The notes beneath the pieces were generated by a model. That model was given only the letters and a program-made list of their open reading frames with translations, did no database searches and was not told the origin of the DNA. A program made the translations under genes and the position numbers. From Verrucomicrobiota bacterium (GTDB lineage Bacteria; Verrucomicrobiota; Kiritimatiellia; SS1-B-03-39; UBA6053): a DNA stretch of 36,272 nt. This document shows, piece by piece, positions 15,513 to 23,148 of the stretch (within the stretch, counting starts at the first letter, position 1; each line of letters begins with the position of its first letter). The stretch covers positions 1-36,272 of the forward strand of contig JAFIGC010000043.1 of assembly GCA_020831635.1 (NCBI GenBank), read 5' to 3'.

Positions 15513-16610
15513 TCAAGCCCCTTGGACCTGCATAAGCTCGCCGTAAAATTTGAGTAAATCTTCGGTGGTTTGCTCGGTATGATATTCATTGCGAATGCGC
15601 TCGCGGGCCTCGTATCCACAACGGGCCCTCAATTCCGGATCCCGGTAGAATCGCATGATCGCCTCCGCAAGCGCCCGGGGGTCCTTGCGCGGCACCATCA
15701 ATCCGCTGATTTCATGGCGCACCAAGTCGCGGTTCCCCGGAATCCGGGTCATGATCGGGGCAATGCCCAACGACATCGCTTCAATCGCGGACTTGGTGAT
15801 GGCCTCGCCATAAATCGACGGCAGCACAAAGGCATCCGACGCTTTTACGATGCGCCAGCCATCCGTGCGATACCCCATGAAATGAATGCGTTCCGGATGT
15901 GGCGTTTCCTTCAACAAACGACGAACCTCCCCCGAGTCCAAGCCCTTCCCCACCAACACCAAATGAATGTTGGCCTCCTCCGGCAACAGGAGCATGGCCC
16001 GAATCAGATACGGCATGCCTTTCATCCGGCGGGTGTTCGCAACCGTCGACAACAGAAACGCCGATTCGGGAACCGACAACGCCTCCCGGGGCAACGGCCT
16101 CACGTCGTCATACCATTCCAAACGGTGACCTTTGGAGATCGTGCGGATCATCGGTTTCACAAACACACAGTGTTTTTGCAGATGCTCTTCCACCGCCTTG
16201 GCAATGCACATGATCCCATCCACCCTGGGATGCAGAAATTTTGTATAATCCCAAACATTCAGACAATGGACATTGCCCACATACCCTCGGTACAACACCA
16301 CCTTCACCGGCAACCCGTCGGCGGCGCGGAGTCCCGTGCAGATCGCCTTACTGTTGAACAGATGCAGGAGGTCATGCTTTCCCTCCTGAAGAAGTTTTCG
16401 AATTTCTTCCGATTCATCACGCGACCACTTCCCCCGCGGATGAAATTCAATGACCCGGATCCCCGCCGCCCGGAATTCATCCGAAAGCAGGCAATCCGGG
16501 TACGTCATTACCTCCACTTCCGCACCGGATTTGTGGATGCCGATGAGAAAAGCGACTTCAGATTTGGCCGAAATCGCGTCCCGATAATCACTAATCACAA
16601 GTATTTTCAT
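15513..16610 (-). CDS. Glycosyltransferase family 4-type (GT-B)
   Basis: This 365-residue protein is a retaining GT-B glycosyltransferase that would move a sugar from a nucleotide sugar to a lipid or polysaccharide acceptor at the inner face of the membrane. The N-terminal domain begins MKILVISDYRD and contains LLHLFNSKA. The C-terminal donor domain starts near LLSTVANTRRMKGM (187-200), with HLVLVGKG (216-223) and the EX7E motif in GEAITKSAIE (E269 and E277), then an ISGLMVP loop typical of the family. The ATG at 16610 fits the Rossmann start; an upstream ATG would add 22 residues of no clear value. Sugar and acceptor cannot be told. With the sulfotransferase upstream it may take part in surface glycan synthesis or modification. 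Confidence 0.88.
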   Translation of the reverse strand: MKILVISDYRDAISAKSEVAFLIGIHKSGAEVEVMTYPDCLLSDEFRAAGIRVIEFHPRGKWSRDESEEIRKLLQEGKHDLLHLFNSKAICTGLRAADGLPVKVVLYRGYVGNVHCLNVWDYTKFLHPRVDGIMCIAKAVEEHLQKHCVFVKPMIRTISKGHRLEWYDDVRPLPREALSVPESAFLLSTVANTRRMKGMPYLIRAMLLLPEEANIHLVLVGKGLDSGEVRRLLKETPHPERIHFMGYRTDGWRIVKASDAFVLPSIYGEAITKSAIEAMSLGIAPIMTRIPGNRDLVRHEISGLMVPRKDPRALAEAIMRFYRDPELRARCGYEARERIRNEYHTEQTTEDLLKFYGELMQVQGA

Positions 16611-16667
16611 GCAAGGGAAATCATTTGAATCTATGCAAGTCAGTTTAAGGGTGTCGGAACGCGAAGC

Positions 16668-16690
16668 CATCGCCATAAACTATGGCGATG
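16668..16690. terminator. Perfect hairpin between glycosyltransferase and sulfotransferase
   Basis: CATCGCCATA and TATGGCGATG pair perfectly around an AAC loop. It lies in the 180-base gap between the two minus-strand genes. No U-tract follows on either strand, so it may be an attenuating or mRNA-stabilising hairpin rather than a full terminator. Confidence 0.4.
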
Positions 16691-16790
16691 AATAGAAAAG
16701 ATTTATCATCTATATAGGCCCCACAACGCGAAACAAGGAAGAAGTGCCCGTCCCTTGATTAGAATTTTCATAGGAAAATGTAAAAAACGC

Positions 16791-17693
16791 TCAGACCCAT
16801 TCCGAAGCCCGTGTCGCTTCCGACTCTCCGTGGGGCATCATGATTTTCCGCACGGGTTTGTAAACCAGATTCCGGTAGAGTTTGGCGACGGTCGTATCGT
16901 TGGGTTTTGCGGGGGCGGTTTGATTGGCAAGTTTCAATGCGGCCGTGTCCGCATCCAGATCCCCCGGATAGGTGGAAACCATTTCCGGCCAAATTTCCCG
17001 CGCCACCCTCGACTCCAACCGAACATCCTCCCCATTCGCCTCGGCCAGAATTTCCCGCAACCCGGGATCGGTTTTGAGTTGAAGCGCGTATGCCTTGATT
17101 TGCGCCGAGTATTCGGCATCCTTTTTCTCCGCCCGTCCCCGTCCCACCCCGGCAATATTGCGGGGGCGGACACGCAGATCCAATTCGCTTTCTCCCGACC
17201 ATTGCCGAAAAAGCAACAGGGAAATGTCAAAACATTCCACCCGTAACGTCAGGATCCGCTTGCGGTGAATCATGTCCCAAGCCGCTTCGAATGTCGCCTC
17301 TTTCGACAAATGCGCACATTGTCGGTTGCGGTTGATGGGAGCCGCCGCCCATCTGCGGAAGACTTCGTCAAAATCGTCATAGAAAATATTCGCATGGGCT
17401 TTCCAACTCAGGAACCATGGAAAATGAGATGCCGCCCTTGCGAGCGGATCGCGCAAAAACGTATAATACCGCAAGTCGGGCATCGCCGTCTCCAAGTCGG
17501 ACATGGGACGCACGGGATGTCCGCCAATGCTTTGAAGCCAAGGATACACCCGACGCAGACGACGAAGGTCCTGTCCCGTCAACCATCGTTCCCTGAACCC
17601 GAACCGATCCAAATGCCCGAGTCCAAAGTGATTGCGCAACAACACGTTGAAAGTCGTGCCCGCGCATTTGTAAATATGTATAAAGGCGATCAT
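16791..17693 (-). CDS. Sulfotransferase, Sulfotransfer_2-like
   Basis: This 300-residue protein should transfer sulfate from PAPS to a hydroxyl group, probably on a carbohydrate. The 5'-phosphosulfate loop is IYKCAGTTF (7-15, with K9) right at the N-terminus, and the 3'-phosphate motif is FLRDPLARAASHF (79-91), where Arg81 and Ser89 would bind PAPS. A His-rich catalytic region (GGHPVRP, 57-63) lies between them, as in the heparan sulfate 2-O family. There is no signal peptide or membrane anchor, so it is cytoplasmic. The start overlaps the upstream unknown gene by four bases, which in turn overlaps a nucleotidyltransferase, so all three appear coupled. Sulfated surface glycans are common in marine PVC bacteria; the acceptor here is unknown. 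Confidence 0.85.
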   Translation of the reverse strand: MIAFIHIYKCAGTTFNVLLRNHFGLGHLDRFGFRERWLTGQDLRRLRRVYPWLQSIGGHPVRPMSDLETAMPDLRYYTFLRDPLARAASHFPWFLSWKAHANIFYDDFDEVFRRWAAAPINRNRQCAHLSKEATFEAAWDMIHRKRILTLRVECFDISLLLFRQWSGESELDLRVRPRNIAGVGRGRAEKKDAEYSAQIKAYALQLKTDPGLREILAEANGEDVRLESRVAREIWPEMVSTYPGDLDADTAALKLANQTAPAKPNDTTVAKLYRNLVYKPVRKIMMPHGESEATRASEWV

Positions 17694-18259
17694 GTTGTCA
17701 TTCCAAGCTTTGTCATGAATCCAATATCCGTCGACTCAACACCATGTGGCCGCAGCCACAGTTTTGATCGCGCCATGCGCAACTGGCCCGCATGAATAGG
17801 GGCCTCCGTTGTAAACCGATCCCGATGTGGAAGAATGCCCGCCGGGGGGCGGCGCGGAGGAAGGTTTATTAAAAGCGTCGTCCAGAAAACATTGTCGGGT
17901 TCTATTGTTTTTCCAGCTTCAGCGATATGGCGCAAGGGGGTTTGCAACCGTTCCATGTCAGCGATCCGCAAGATCGCATCAGGAGTGCTTTCCCCACTGA
18001 TCAACTGCGCGGCGACTCGGATAAATGTCGGATTGTATTTGGATTCATTGGAGAGAAGGGCGGCAGCAATTTCCAGATTACTGATGCAATCAGGACCCGG
18101 ATCAATCACGTGCGGACCTTGCTCCTGATAATGATGGCAACCTCTAAGCGTGGCCAATTGAACCCAATGGGCCTCCGTCGGGAATCCATGGCGCATGAGT
18201 TTTCTCCGTACGGGGGAGAGGATCCGGGTCTCCTGCAAAGCTTCACCCAATGTTTTCAT
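17690..18259 (-). CDS. Unknown protein coupled to a nucleotidyltransferase
   Basis: No family is recognised in this 189-residue protein. It is mostly helical with conserved-looking stretches TEAHWVQLATLRGCHHY, LEIAAALLSNESKYNP and LISGESTPDAILRIADMERL; no signal peptide or membrane helix is seen. Its ATG overlaps the stop of the nucleotidyltransferase-like gene by four bases and its stop overlaps the sulfotransferase start by four. This tight pairing with a nucleotidyltransferase resembles two-gene systems in which one member restrains or is modified by the other. An alternative is that it simply assists in a biosynthetic cluster. Function cannot be inferred from the sequence alone. Confidence 0.7.
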   Translation of the reverse strand: MKTLGEALQETRILSPVRRKLMRHGFPTEAHWVQLATLRGCHHYQEQGPHVIDPGPDCISNLEIAAALLSNESKYNPTFIRVAAQLISGESTPDAILRIADMERLQTPLRHIAEAGKTIEPDNVFWTTLLINLPPRRPPAGILPHRDRFTTEAPIHAGQLRMARSKLWLRPHGVESTDIGFMTKLGMTT

Positions 18260-18804
18260 CCCAAAACCTCGCTACGAAACCATTCCTGGTTATGATTGAA
18301 GGCTTCCCGGATTTCCGGAACATCCGGCACAATCGCGGAAGCAAAAATATCGGCCCAGTTTTTCTGTTGGGGCACATAAACCGCAAGTTTGCGAATGTCG
18401 GCCCGATCCTGCGGGTCAATTCGCATCATTTTCGTAAGAATCAAATCTTCTATGGCAGGACGGCTTAGGTTAAGATTTCTCAATCCGGGAAGGCGGATCG
18501 GCTTACAATGGTTGCGCCAGTCTTTTGAAAGGATCACCTGCTCCTCCAAAAAAAGATGGGTGAGGTACAACCCTTCGTCGCAAAGCGTGCTGTTCGTCTT
18601 CTCCAGACCGTTCCAAAAATCAGAATTCATATCAAAGGTCTCCACCATGAGGGTTGGAATGATCACATCGATATCCATCGTGCTGGACCAATCCTCATAG
18701 TCTGGAAAGGCAAGGGAGAGGGCACCGCGTCCATACAGGATCAAGTCAACGACTCCATGTAAATGTCGGTCCAATTCCCGCAGAATTTTTTCAGGATTAC
18801 TCAT
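18256..18804 (-). CDS. Nucleotidyltransferase-fold protein, DUF6036-like
   Basis: The 182-residue protein shows the start of a minimal nucleotidyltransferase fold: DLILYGRGALSLAF, then STMDIDVIIP with the two catalytic-type aspartates in DID, and a later LSRPAIEDLILTKMMRIDPQDRADI, a segment common in DUF6036 and related families where Lys and Asp line the pocket. The GGS loop is GRG here, so activity is uncertain. The frame is open to 19044, but the extension runs through an intergenic repeat, so the ATG at 18804 (MSNPEKIL) is used. It is the second protein of this fold in the window; the first lies in the hsd operon. It overlaps the following unknown gene by four bases. Confidence 0.72.
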   Translation of the reverse strand: MSNPEKILRELDRHLHGVVDLILYGRGALSLAFPDYEDWSSTMDIDVIIPTLMVETFDMNSDFWNGLEKTNSTLCDEGLYLTHLFLEEQVILSKDWRNHCKPIRLPGLRNLNLSRPAIEDLILTKMMRIDPQDRADIRKLAVYVPQQKNWADIFASAIVPDVPEIREAFNHNQEWFRSEVLG

Positions 18805-18859
18805 AAAATCAGAATACCATTTATCAATCCACCTGCAAGATGTTCTTGCCAGGATATAC

Positions 18860-19030
18860 GTTTCCCGGGGGTTTGCCGCCGGGCTGACGCGTGCGATCCC
18901 GTTGGTTGGGGTCAATAAGAAATGGCATCCCCTTCCTGAATTTACATCCCAACGGGATGCCACTCGCCAGACCGGGGTGAAACCCCGGGGATTCGCATCC
19001 CCAGACAATCCCGCATCCCAACGGGATGCC
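18860..19030. repeat. Intergenic repeat family 1, copy C with extra hairpins
   Basis: The CCCGGGGG...GCCGCCGGGCTGA core and a GTGCGATCCCGTTGG unit match copy A, with four extra bases in the ATCCC/GGGGT unit. GGCATCCC (18924-18931) and GGGATGCC (18954-18961) are again 22 bases apart. Further right, CCGGGG/CCCCGG and GCATCCC-AAC-GGGATGC (19013-19029) form more hairpins, close to the lipoprotein stop codon, where they could end or protect its transcript. Confidence 0.7.
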
Positions 19031-19040
19031 TCTCCTCCCT

Positions 19041-19730
19041 TCACATCTCCGGATTGACTTCTTCCCTTGCAGCCTCAAGTTTCTCCATGCTCAACTTATT
19101 CAGAATAAATTCCTCATGGAAATCCAAAGGAACCCAAAAGTCCACAAACCAAAATTTATCAACATAATCATAGTTTTCATGGTATAAATGATATACCGCA
19201 ACAATATTTTTTTCATTAAATTTATCAAATATTAGAATACGGGACCGAGGGAACAGCCCGCTGGCACGGATATTATCTCTTTTTTGTGGAAAAAAATCTT
19301 TCCTCGAAAGGTATCGGTATTGGTTATTAATCCTATCGTAACCCATTATTTCAAACGCATAATAACTTAACCCCTTCAAGGACGTGACATGACGAAGATC
19401 TTCTTCAGGAATTCTTTCAATTCTAAAAGCACCAGTATAATACTCACCATCTTCAAAATAAATACGTGTCATCCATTTTCCAGAAATAATTTTTGCGACA
19501 GAATAGCTGTCATCTCTTTGCAAGGCTTTATCAGGTCTATTTTCACTATTCATCAAAATTTCATGTGCGCCACCCTCCATGAGCGTGGCGTTTCCTTCAA
19601 AGTATTCAAGAGCCAATTCCTTGTCTACAATCCATATCCCATTCACATCAGGCACGGTATTTTTATTTGCGCATGACACAAATAAGCCGAAAACAAACGG
19701 TAAATAAAATATGATTTTGATGTATTTCAT
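19041..19730 (-). CDS. Predicted lipoprotein of unknown function
   Basis: The 229-residue product starts MKYIKIIFYLPFVFGLFVSC, a short basic end, a hydrophobic stretch and a lipobox-like FVSC with Cys20 as the probable lipid-attached residue. The mature part is rich in Tyr, Phe and charged residues, without a domain I know; VNGIWIVDKELALEY after the signal recalls small lipoproteins that begin with a 'G.W..d' strand. The frame runs on upstream to 19919, but that section is repeat D read in frame; the ATG at 19730 is correct for a lipoprotein. The gene is strongly AT-rich compared with all neighbours and sits alone between repeat C and repeat D, so it was probably acquired separately. Confidence 0.75.
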   Translation of the reverse strand: MKYIKIIFYLPFVFGLFVSCANKNTVPDVNGIWIVDKELALEYFEGNATLMEGGAHEILMNSENRPDKALQRDDSYSVAKIISGKWMTRIYFEDGEYYTGAFRIERIPEEDLRHVTSLKGLSYYAFEIMGYDRINNQYRYLSRKDFFPQKRDNIRASGLFPRSRILIFDKFNEKNIVAVYHLYHENYDYVDKFWFVDFWVPLDFHEEFILNKLSMEKLEAAREEVNPEM

Positions 19731-20150
19731 AAGTGATCTGTAGACAGTGTAAGCGAAGGTATTGGTTTGTGTCGAGGCAAAAACGACGCAAATAAGCCAT
19801 GGGGGCGGCGCATCAAAAACTATGGGGGCGGTGCATCTTGCGCCGGAATCTTCAGCACAAAGAAAGCTCATCCATCCAATCTGGCTGCCACACGGAGGAC
19901 GCGCACGCTTTTCTTGCATTTGAGCCTTGGGAAATGGTGTGAAAAATCAGGCAGTGGGAAAAGCGGTAGCTTCGTTGCACTCGCTACGCGCACTCCAAAG
20001 CGGCTTCGCCGCGCTCTTTACTCCTAAACCCATAAAGTCTTGAAGCTCGACGGAGGGATCCAAGCGAGTGGAGCCATTGACTCACGCCCGAAACATTCTT
20101 TTTCCCCTCTGCGCTCTCCGCGTCCTCCTGTTCAAAAAGGTTATCAGTGG
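19731..20150. other. Gene-free stretch dominated by repeat D
   Basis: The first 300 bases are repeat D copy 2. The remaining bases up to the epimerase stop hold no gene or clear hairpin. A frame of 86 codons crosses the repeat, but the corresponding frame in copy 1 diverges after the 37-base length difference. Confidence 0.6.
19741..20033 (+). repeat. Long direct repeat D, copy 2 (right edge of island)
   Basis: It aligns with 484-813 from TAGACAG to CTCC(G/T)AAACCCAT in the same orientation, lacking the 37-base insert. The AT-rich lipoprotein lies on its left and the housekeeping block on its right. Recombination between the copies would delete about 19.2 kb including the entire restriction operon. 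Confidence 0.85.
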
Positions 20151-21092
20151 TTACAAAAGCTCATCAATCGCTCCTCCAAATTCAGGAAAATCGAACTGAA
20201 ACCCGCTTGCAATGAGCTTTCCGGGGACGACGCGCCGGCTTTTGATGATCAATTCGGTTTCGGTGCGCAGGAAAAACGCGCCCAGTTCCAAGGCCCACGC
20301 GGGCGCGGGCAAACCGAACGGACGGTTCAGACGCTTGCGCAGCAACCGCATCATTTCCTGATTGGGCAGTGGATTCGGAGCACAGACATTCACCACGCCC
20401 TCCAACGCCTCATGCCCAACGATCCATTCCAGGGCCCGGCACAAATCCCGCTCGTGAATCCACGAGACGAATTGACGCCCATGCCCCATCCGTCCTCCCA
20501 ATCCCAATCGGGTCAATCGACGCAAAACGCTCAACACGTTGTTGGCATCTTTTCCCCGACCCAACACCATCGCGCTCCGCAGCAACACCGGACGCACCCC
20601 TTCGGGAACCGATTCCTGAAACGCCACTTCCCAGGCCTGCGCCAGATCAATTGAAAACGCGTCCTTGGCGTCCGGATGCGCACCCACTTCACCGTCCTCA
20701 TCCCAGGGGTCCCCAAAGGTATGCCTATACAGCGTCGCGGTGCTGGCATTCAGCCATACCTTGGGCGGCGTTTTCATTTCCGCCATCACCTCCCCCAACA
20801 ATCGGGTCGGGCGCACCCGGGACTCCATCAAGGTCAGACGATTCCGGGCGTGATACCGGCAGTTCACCGACTGACCGCACAGATTCACCACCACCTCGGC
20901 GCCTTCCAACGCGCTTTCCCACGCCCCGCGATGCATCCCGTCCCATTGCACCTCCCGTCGCGACTTTTGGGGCGGTTGCGGCGTATGACGCGTCAGCACC
21001 ACGCAGGTCCAGCCCAGCTTTTCAAAATGGGCGGCCAACAAACCGCCCATAAACCCGCTTCCACCCGCCAATACGATTTTTCGGGGGTTCAT
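20151..21092 (-). CDS. NAD(P)-binding epimerase, TIGR01777 (YfcH-like)
   Basis: This 313-residue protein is a short-chain dehydrogenase-related epimerase of the TIGR01777 type. The dinucleotide loop is LAGGSGFMGG (8-17). Further family marks are VVNLCGQSVNCRYHARNR (the usual 'NLAG..v..rW'), a strand with LNASTATLYRHTFGDPWDE (the usual 'SA.g.YG' has a Leu-Tyr here), FVSWIHERDLCRA and VVNVCAPNPLPNQEM. The C-terminal half fits the DUF1731 cap ending with FEFP-like FDFPEF. Substrates of this family are not established. The start overlaps the small membrane-protein gene by four bases, placing it in a probable three-gene operon with that gene and the acyltransferase. Confidence 0.88.
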   Translation of the reverse strand: MNPRKIVLAGGSGFMGGLLAAHFEKLGWTCVVLTRHTPQPPQKSRREVQWDGMHRGAWESALEGAEVVVNLCGQSVNCRYHARNRLTLMESRVRPTRLLGEVMAEMKTPPKVWLNASTATLYRHTFGDPWDEDGEVGAHPDAKDAFSIDLAQAWEVAFQESVPEGVRPVLLRSAMVLGRGKDANNVLSVLRRLTRLGLGGRMGHGRQFVSWIHERDLCRALEWIVGHEALEGVVNVCAPNPLPNQEMMRLLRKRLNRPFGLPAPAWALELGAFFLRTETELIIKSRRVVPGKLIASGFQFDFPEFGGAIDELL

Positions 21093-21505
21093 ATCCGTCC
21101 TCCCTTCACCGCCGCCCAGCCATAGACAATCGGCATGAACAAAAACACCACATTGGTGGCCTGATAGCCGATCTTGAGGGCCATATTGGTCAGGTAAGGG
21201 CGCACATCAAACACAAACGCCGCCGCCACAAGCCGAATGCTCCAGAACAGGCAAAAAAAGCCACACACGGCCCGGGCCAGCGGGGTTCCGGCGGCCAGCT
21301 CTCCGGCCAGAAAAAAGCTGACCAATCCAAAGCTCACCAGGCAGGTGGCGATAAAAACATAATAGACCCAGAAAAGCCTACGGGGAAATTCGGGGAGGGT
21401 TTTGAGATGTTCGGGCAGGTTCACGACCCGGGGCATGGTCAGCCCGGCCGCGATCAGGCCCACATGCAGCAGGCCGGCAAGTTGAAGTAGATGTGTCATG
21501 GTCAT
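21089..21505 (-). CDS. Four-helix membrane protein, unknown
   Basis: The 138-residue product is almost wholly hydrophobic, with four predicted membrane segments at roughly 5-23, 43-68, 78-98 and 110-132, the first preceded by MTMTHLL. No catalytic motif is visible. AAAGGA lies six bases before the ATG. It follows the MBOAT acyltransferase by 33 bases and overlaps the epimerase by four, so the three are very likely co-transcribed. It may help in membrane lipid or ester metabolism together with the acyltransferase, but this rests on position only. Confidence 0.75.
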   Translation of the reverse strand: MTMTHLLQLAGLLHVGLIAAGLTMPRVVNLPEHLKTLPEFPRRLFWVYYVFIATCLVSFGLVSFFLAGELAAGTPLARAVCGFFCLFWSIRLVAAAFVFDVRPYLTNMALKIGYQATNVVFLFMPIVYGWAAVKGGRI

Positions 21506-21538
21506 GGTTTTTCCTTTGGGTAGGTTTTCAGGTTTCGG

Positions 21539-22390
21539 TCAGGAGAAAAGGCCCCATGCCGTGAACATGGGCAAAACGATGTTGCGGACAAAGACCGCCG
21601 GAAAAAGCAGACCCGCCGGAAGCAACACCACGCAAAGGGTCCAGACATGCCCCCAAATCACGTGCCGCTTCCGCCTCATGCGCCGTTCGAGTAACACGGC
21701 CAGCCCCTGGATCAGAAAATACGCCGTGGGTCCGCCAACTCCCCCGCCCGCTGGCACCGTAATCACCAGTTCGTGAATCAATCCCGAAGCCAGGAACGAC
21801 GTCCCCAAAGCCACTTGGGGCGTGAAACGTTTCTGAAGCGGACGGAACAGATACCGCATCGTCAACCGTTGAAAGGCCAGATTCCATCGCTGTCCCCAAA
21901 AATTGGCCACACTGCGGGCTTCGATGGGCCGATGCATCAGCGGCTCCGCGCCATATCCCAGACGCTGCCAAAGGAAGGACAACAGATGAAACAACCCGAA
22001 ATGCAGCATGAAAATCATCCCCGTCATGCCCAACCACCCCGCAAGCAAAGGCGCCGAATCCAACCAAACGGGGGCCAGAAACCACAGGCAAATCCACCCG
22101 ACAAACACATTGCGCATGGCCAACCCCAACAAGGCCCAGTCTCCCCCGCCCCGGGTCCCCTTGTGGAGAAAGGCTTGCGGATCCATGCCCGGCCAAGCCA
22201 AAAAATACATGGCCTTGCCCATGGCCCGTCCTTCTGCCGACACCTCCCACAAGGTCAACCATTTGCACCCCAGATACAACGAGAACGCCAAAGCCCACAT
22301 CAGGACCCAGGCAGGCTGTGTCCGCCCCCATCCCCAGGCCAGGGCGGGCAAAACCATCATCGGACTCCATTGAATAATTTTTGTGTTCAT
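21539..22390 (-). CDS. Wax-synthase-like membrane O-acyltransferase (MBOAT_2)
   Basis: This 283-residue polytopic protein resembles the wax synthase domain of plant and bacterial long-chain acyl transferases. Conserved marks are PIEARSVANFWGQRWNLAF (155-173), where FWGQRWN matches the family's 'FWgrRWh', and FLASGLIHELVI with the presumed catalytic His206. About seven or eight membrane spans are visible. It would transfer an acyl group from acyl-CoA to an alcohol at the inner membrane. The start at 22390 has no obvious ribosome site, but an operator-like palindrome and a TTGACA box lie just upstream, shared with the neighbouring regulator gene. It begins the probable operon that continues with the membrane protein and the epimerase. 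Confidence 0.85.
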   Translation of the reverse strand: MNTKIIQWSPMMVLPALAWGWGRTQPAWVLMWALAFSLYLGCKWLTLWEVSAEGRAMGKAMYFLAWPGMDPQAFLHKGTRGGGDWALLGLAMRNVFVGWICLWFLAPVWLDSAPLLAGWLGMTGMIFMLHFGLFHLLSFLWQRLGYGAEPLMHRPIEARSVANFWGQRWNLAFQRLTMRYLFRPLQKRFTPQVALGTSFLASGLIHELVITVPAGGGVGGPTAYFLIQGLAVLLERRMRRKRHVIWGHVWTLCVVLLPAGLLFPAVFVRNIVLPMFTAWGLFS

Positions 22391-22407
22391 TTCGTTTGTT
22401 TTCGTTG

Positions 22408-22425
22408 TTTCTGTAATGAGAGAAA
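22408..22425. promoter_or_regulatory. Operator candidate upstream of the acyltransferase
   Basis: TTTCTG (22408-22413), six bases, GAGAAA (22420-22425): the same half-site and spacing as the palindrome before the regulator gene, with one mismatch. A minus-strand TTGACA (22436-22431) lies just upstream, so the site would cover the -10 region of this promoter. Confidence 0.5.
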
Positions 22426-22447
22426 TATATTGTCAAAAAAAAGGGGC

Positions 22448-22972
22448 CTAAGCGCCCTTCCCCGTGCCGCCAAAGCGAATCAGGGCCTGAATTGCCTTTT
22501 TCGGCATGCGATTCATGCGTTCGAACCAGGTGCTGGACACCTGAAGAAACGTCGCCATTTCCTGCAACCGTTTCACGGAATGCTCCGAAGTCTCCTCATC
22601 CGCCTTGGCCTCCTCCACAAAAGTCTGCAAAACCCGATAGGTTGGATCGATTTCCCGCTTTTTGCGTTCGTTCAGAATAATCCGCGCCAGTTCCCAAACA
22701 TCCTGCACCGACTCAAAATGATCGCGTTTGTCCCCCAGCCTCCCCACCTTGTGCACGATTCCCCAGCCCTGAAGCTCCTTCAGGCTCGTGCTCACATTCG
22801 AGCGGGCCACATTCAGGAAGTCGCAAATGGCCTCCGCGTGCAGCGGTTCATCCGACAAATACAACAAGGCATGCACCTGGGCCACGGTGCGGTTGATCCC
22901 CCACTGCACCCCCATTTGACCCCAATGCAAGATGAAGTCCTGTTCCACTTTGGTTAGCTTGTTGTTTTTCAT
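22448..22972 (-). CDS. GbsR/MarR-type transcriptional regulator
   Basis: A 174-residue winged-helix regulator. After a short helix (KVEQDFILHWGQMGVQWGI, close to the GbsR 'f.e.~G.~fe~~G~p...gri' start) comes the DNA-binding domain: NRTVAQVHALLYLSDEPLHAEAICDFLNVARSNVSTSLKEL in which the recognition helix contains ARSNVSTSLKEL, then the wing VGRLGDKRDHFE. The C-terminal helices would form the dimer. GbsR-type proteins usually repress nearby genes in response to small molecules such as choline. The ATG at 22972 fits the family and sits two bases from a palindrome over its own -10 box. The acyltransferase operon follows 57 bases after its stop, with a matching palindrome, making it the likely target. 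Confidence 0.87.
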   Translation of the reverse strand: MKNNKLTKVEQDFILHWGQMGVQWGINRTVAQVHALLYLSDEPLHAEAICDFLNVARSNVSTSLKELQGWGIVHKVGRLGDKRDHFESVQDVWELARIILNERKKREIDPTYRVLQTFVEEAKADEETSEHSVKRLQEMATFLQVSSTWFERMNRMPKKAIQALIRFGGTGKGA

Positions 22973-22973
22973 A

Positions 22974-22991
22974 TTTCTGAATATACAGAAA
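22974..22991. promoter_or_regulatory. Autoregulatory operator candidate of the GbsR-like gene
   Basis: TTTCTG (22974-22979), AATATA, CAGAAA (22986-22991) is a perfect six-base inverted repeat. A further CAGAAA half-site lies at 22995-23000. It coincides with the -10 box of the regulator's own promoter, so binding would shut the gene off. Confidence 0.6.
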
Positions 22992-23007
22992 TTGCAGAAA
23001 CCGTCAA
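22980..23007 (-). promoter_or_regulatory. Promoter of the GbsR-like gene, possibly leaderless
   Basis: On the minus strand TTGACG (23007-23002) and TATATT (22985-22980) are 16 bases apart. The expected start falls on or next to the ATG at 22972, leaving no room for a ribosome site, so the message would be leaderless if the start codon is right. Confidence 0.6.
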
Positions 23008-23148
23008 GTGGATTTATCAATGTTGATCAAATTTTTTGGATAGGAACCATTCCGTGGTCTTTTCCACATTTTCCAGATCCACAAAATCCTTCTGACGCAT
23101 ATCTCAAAAGCCATGCCACCCCTAAAAACCCTCCTTCGCCATGCATTT

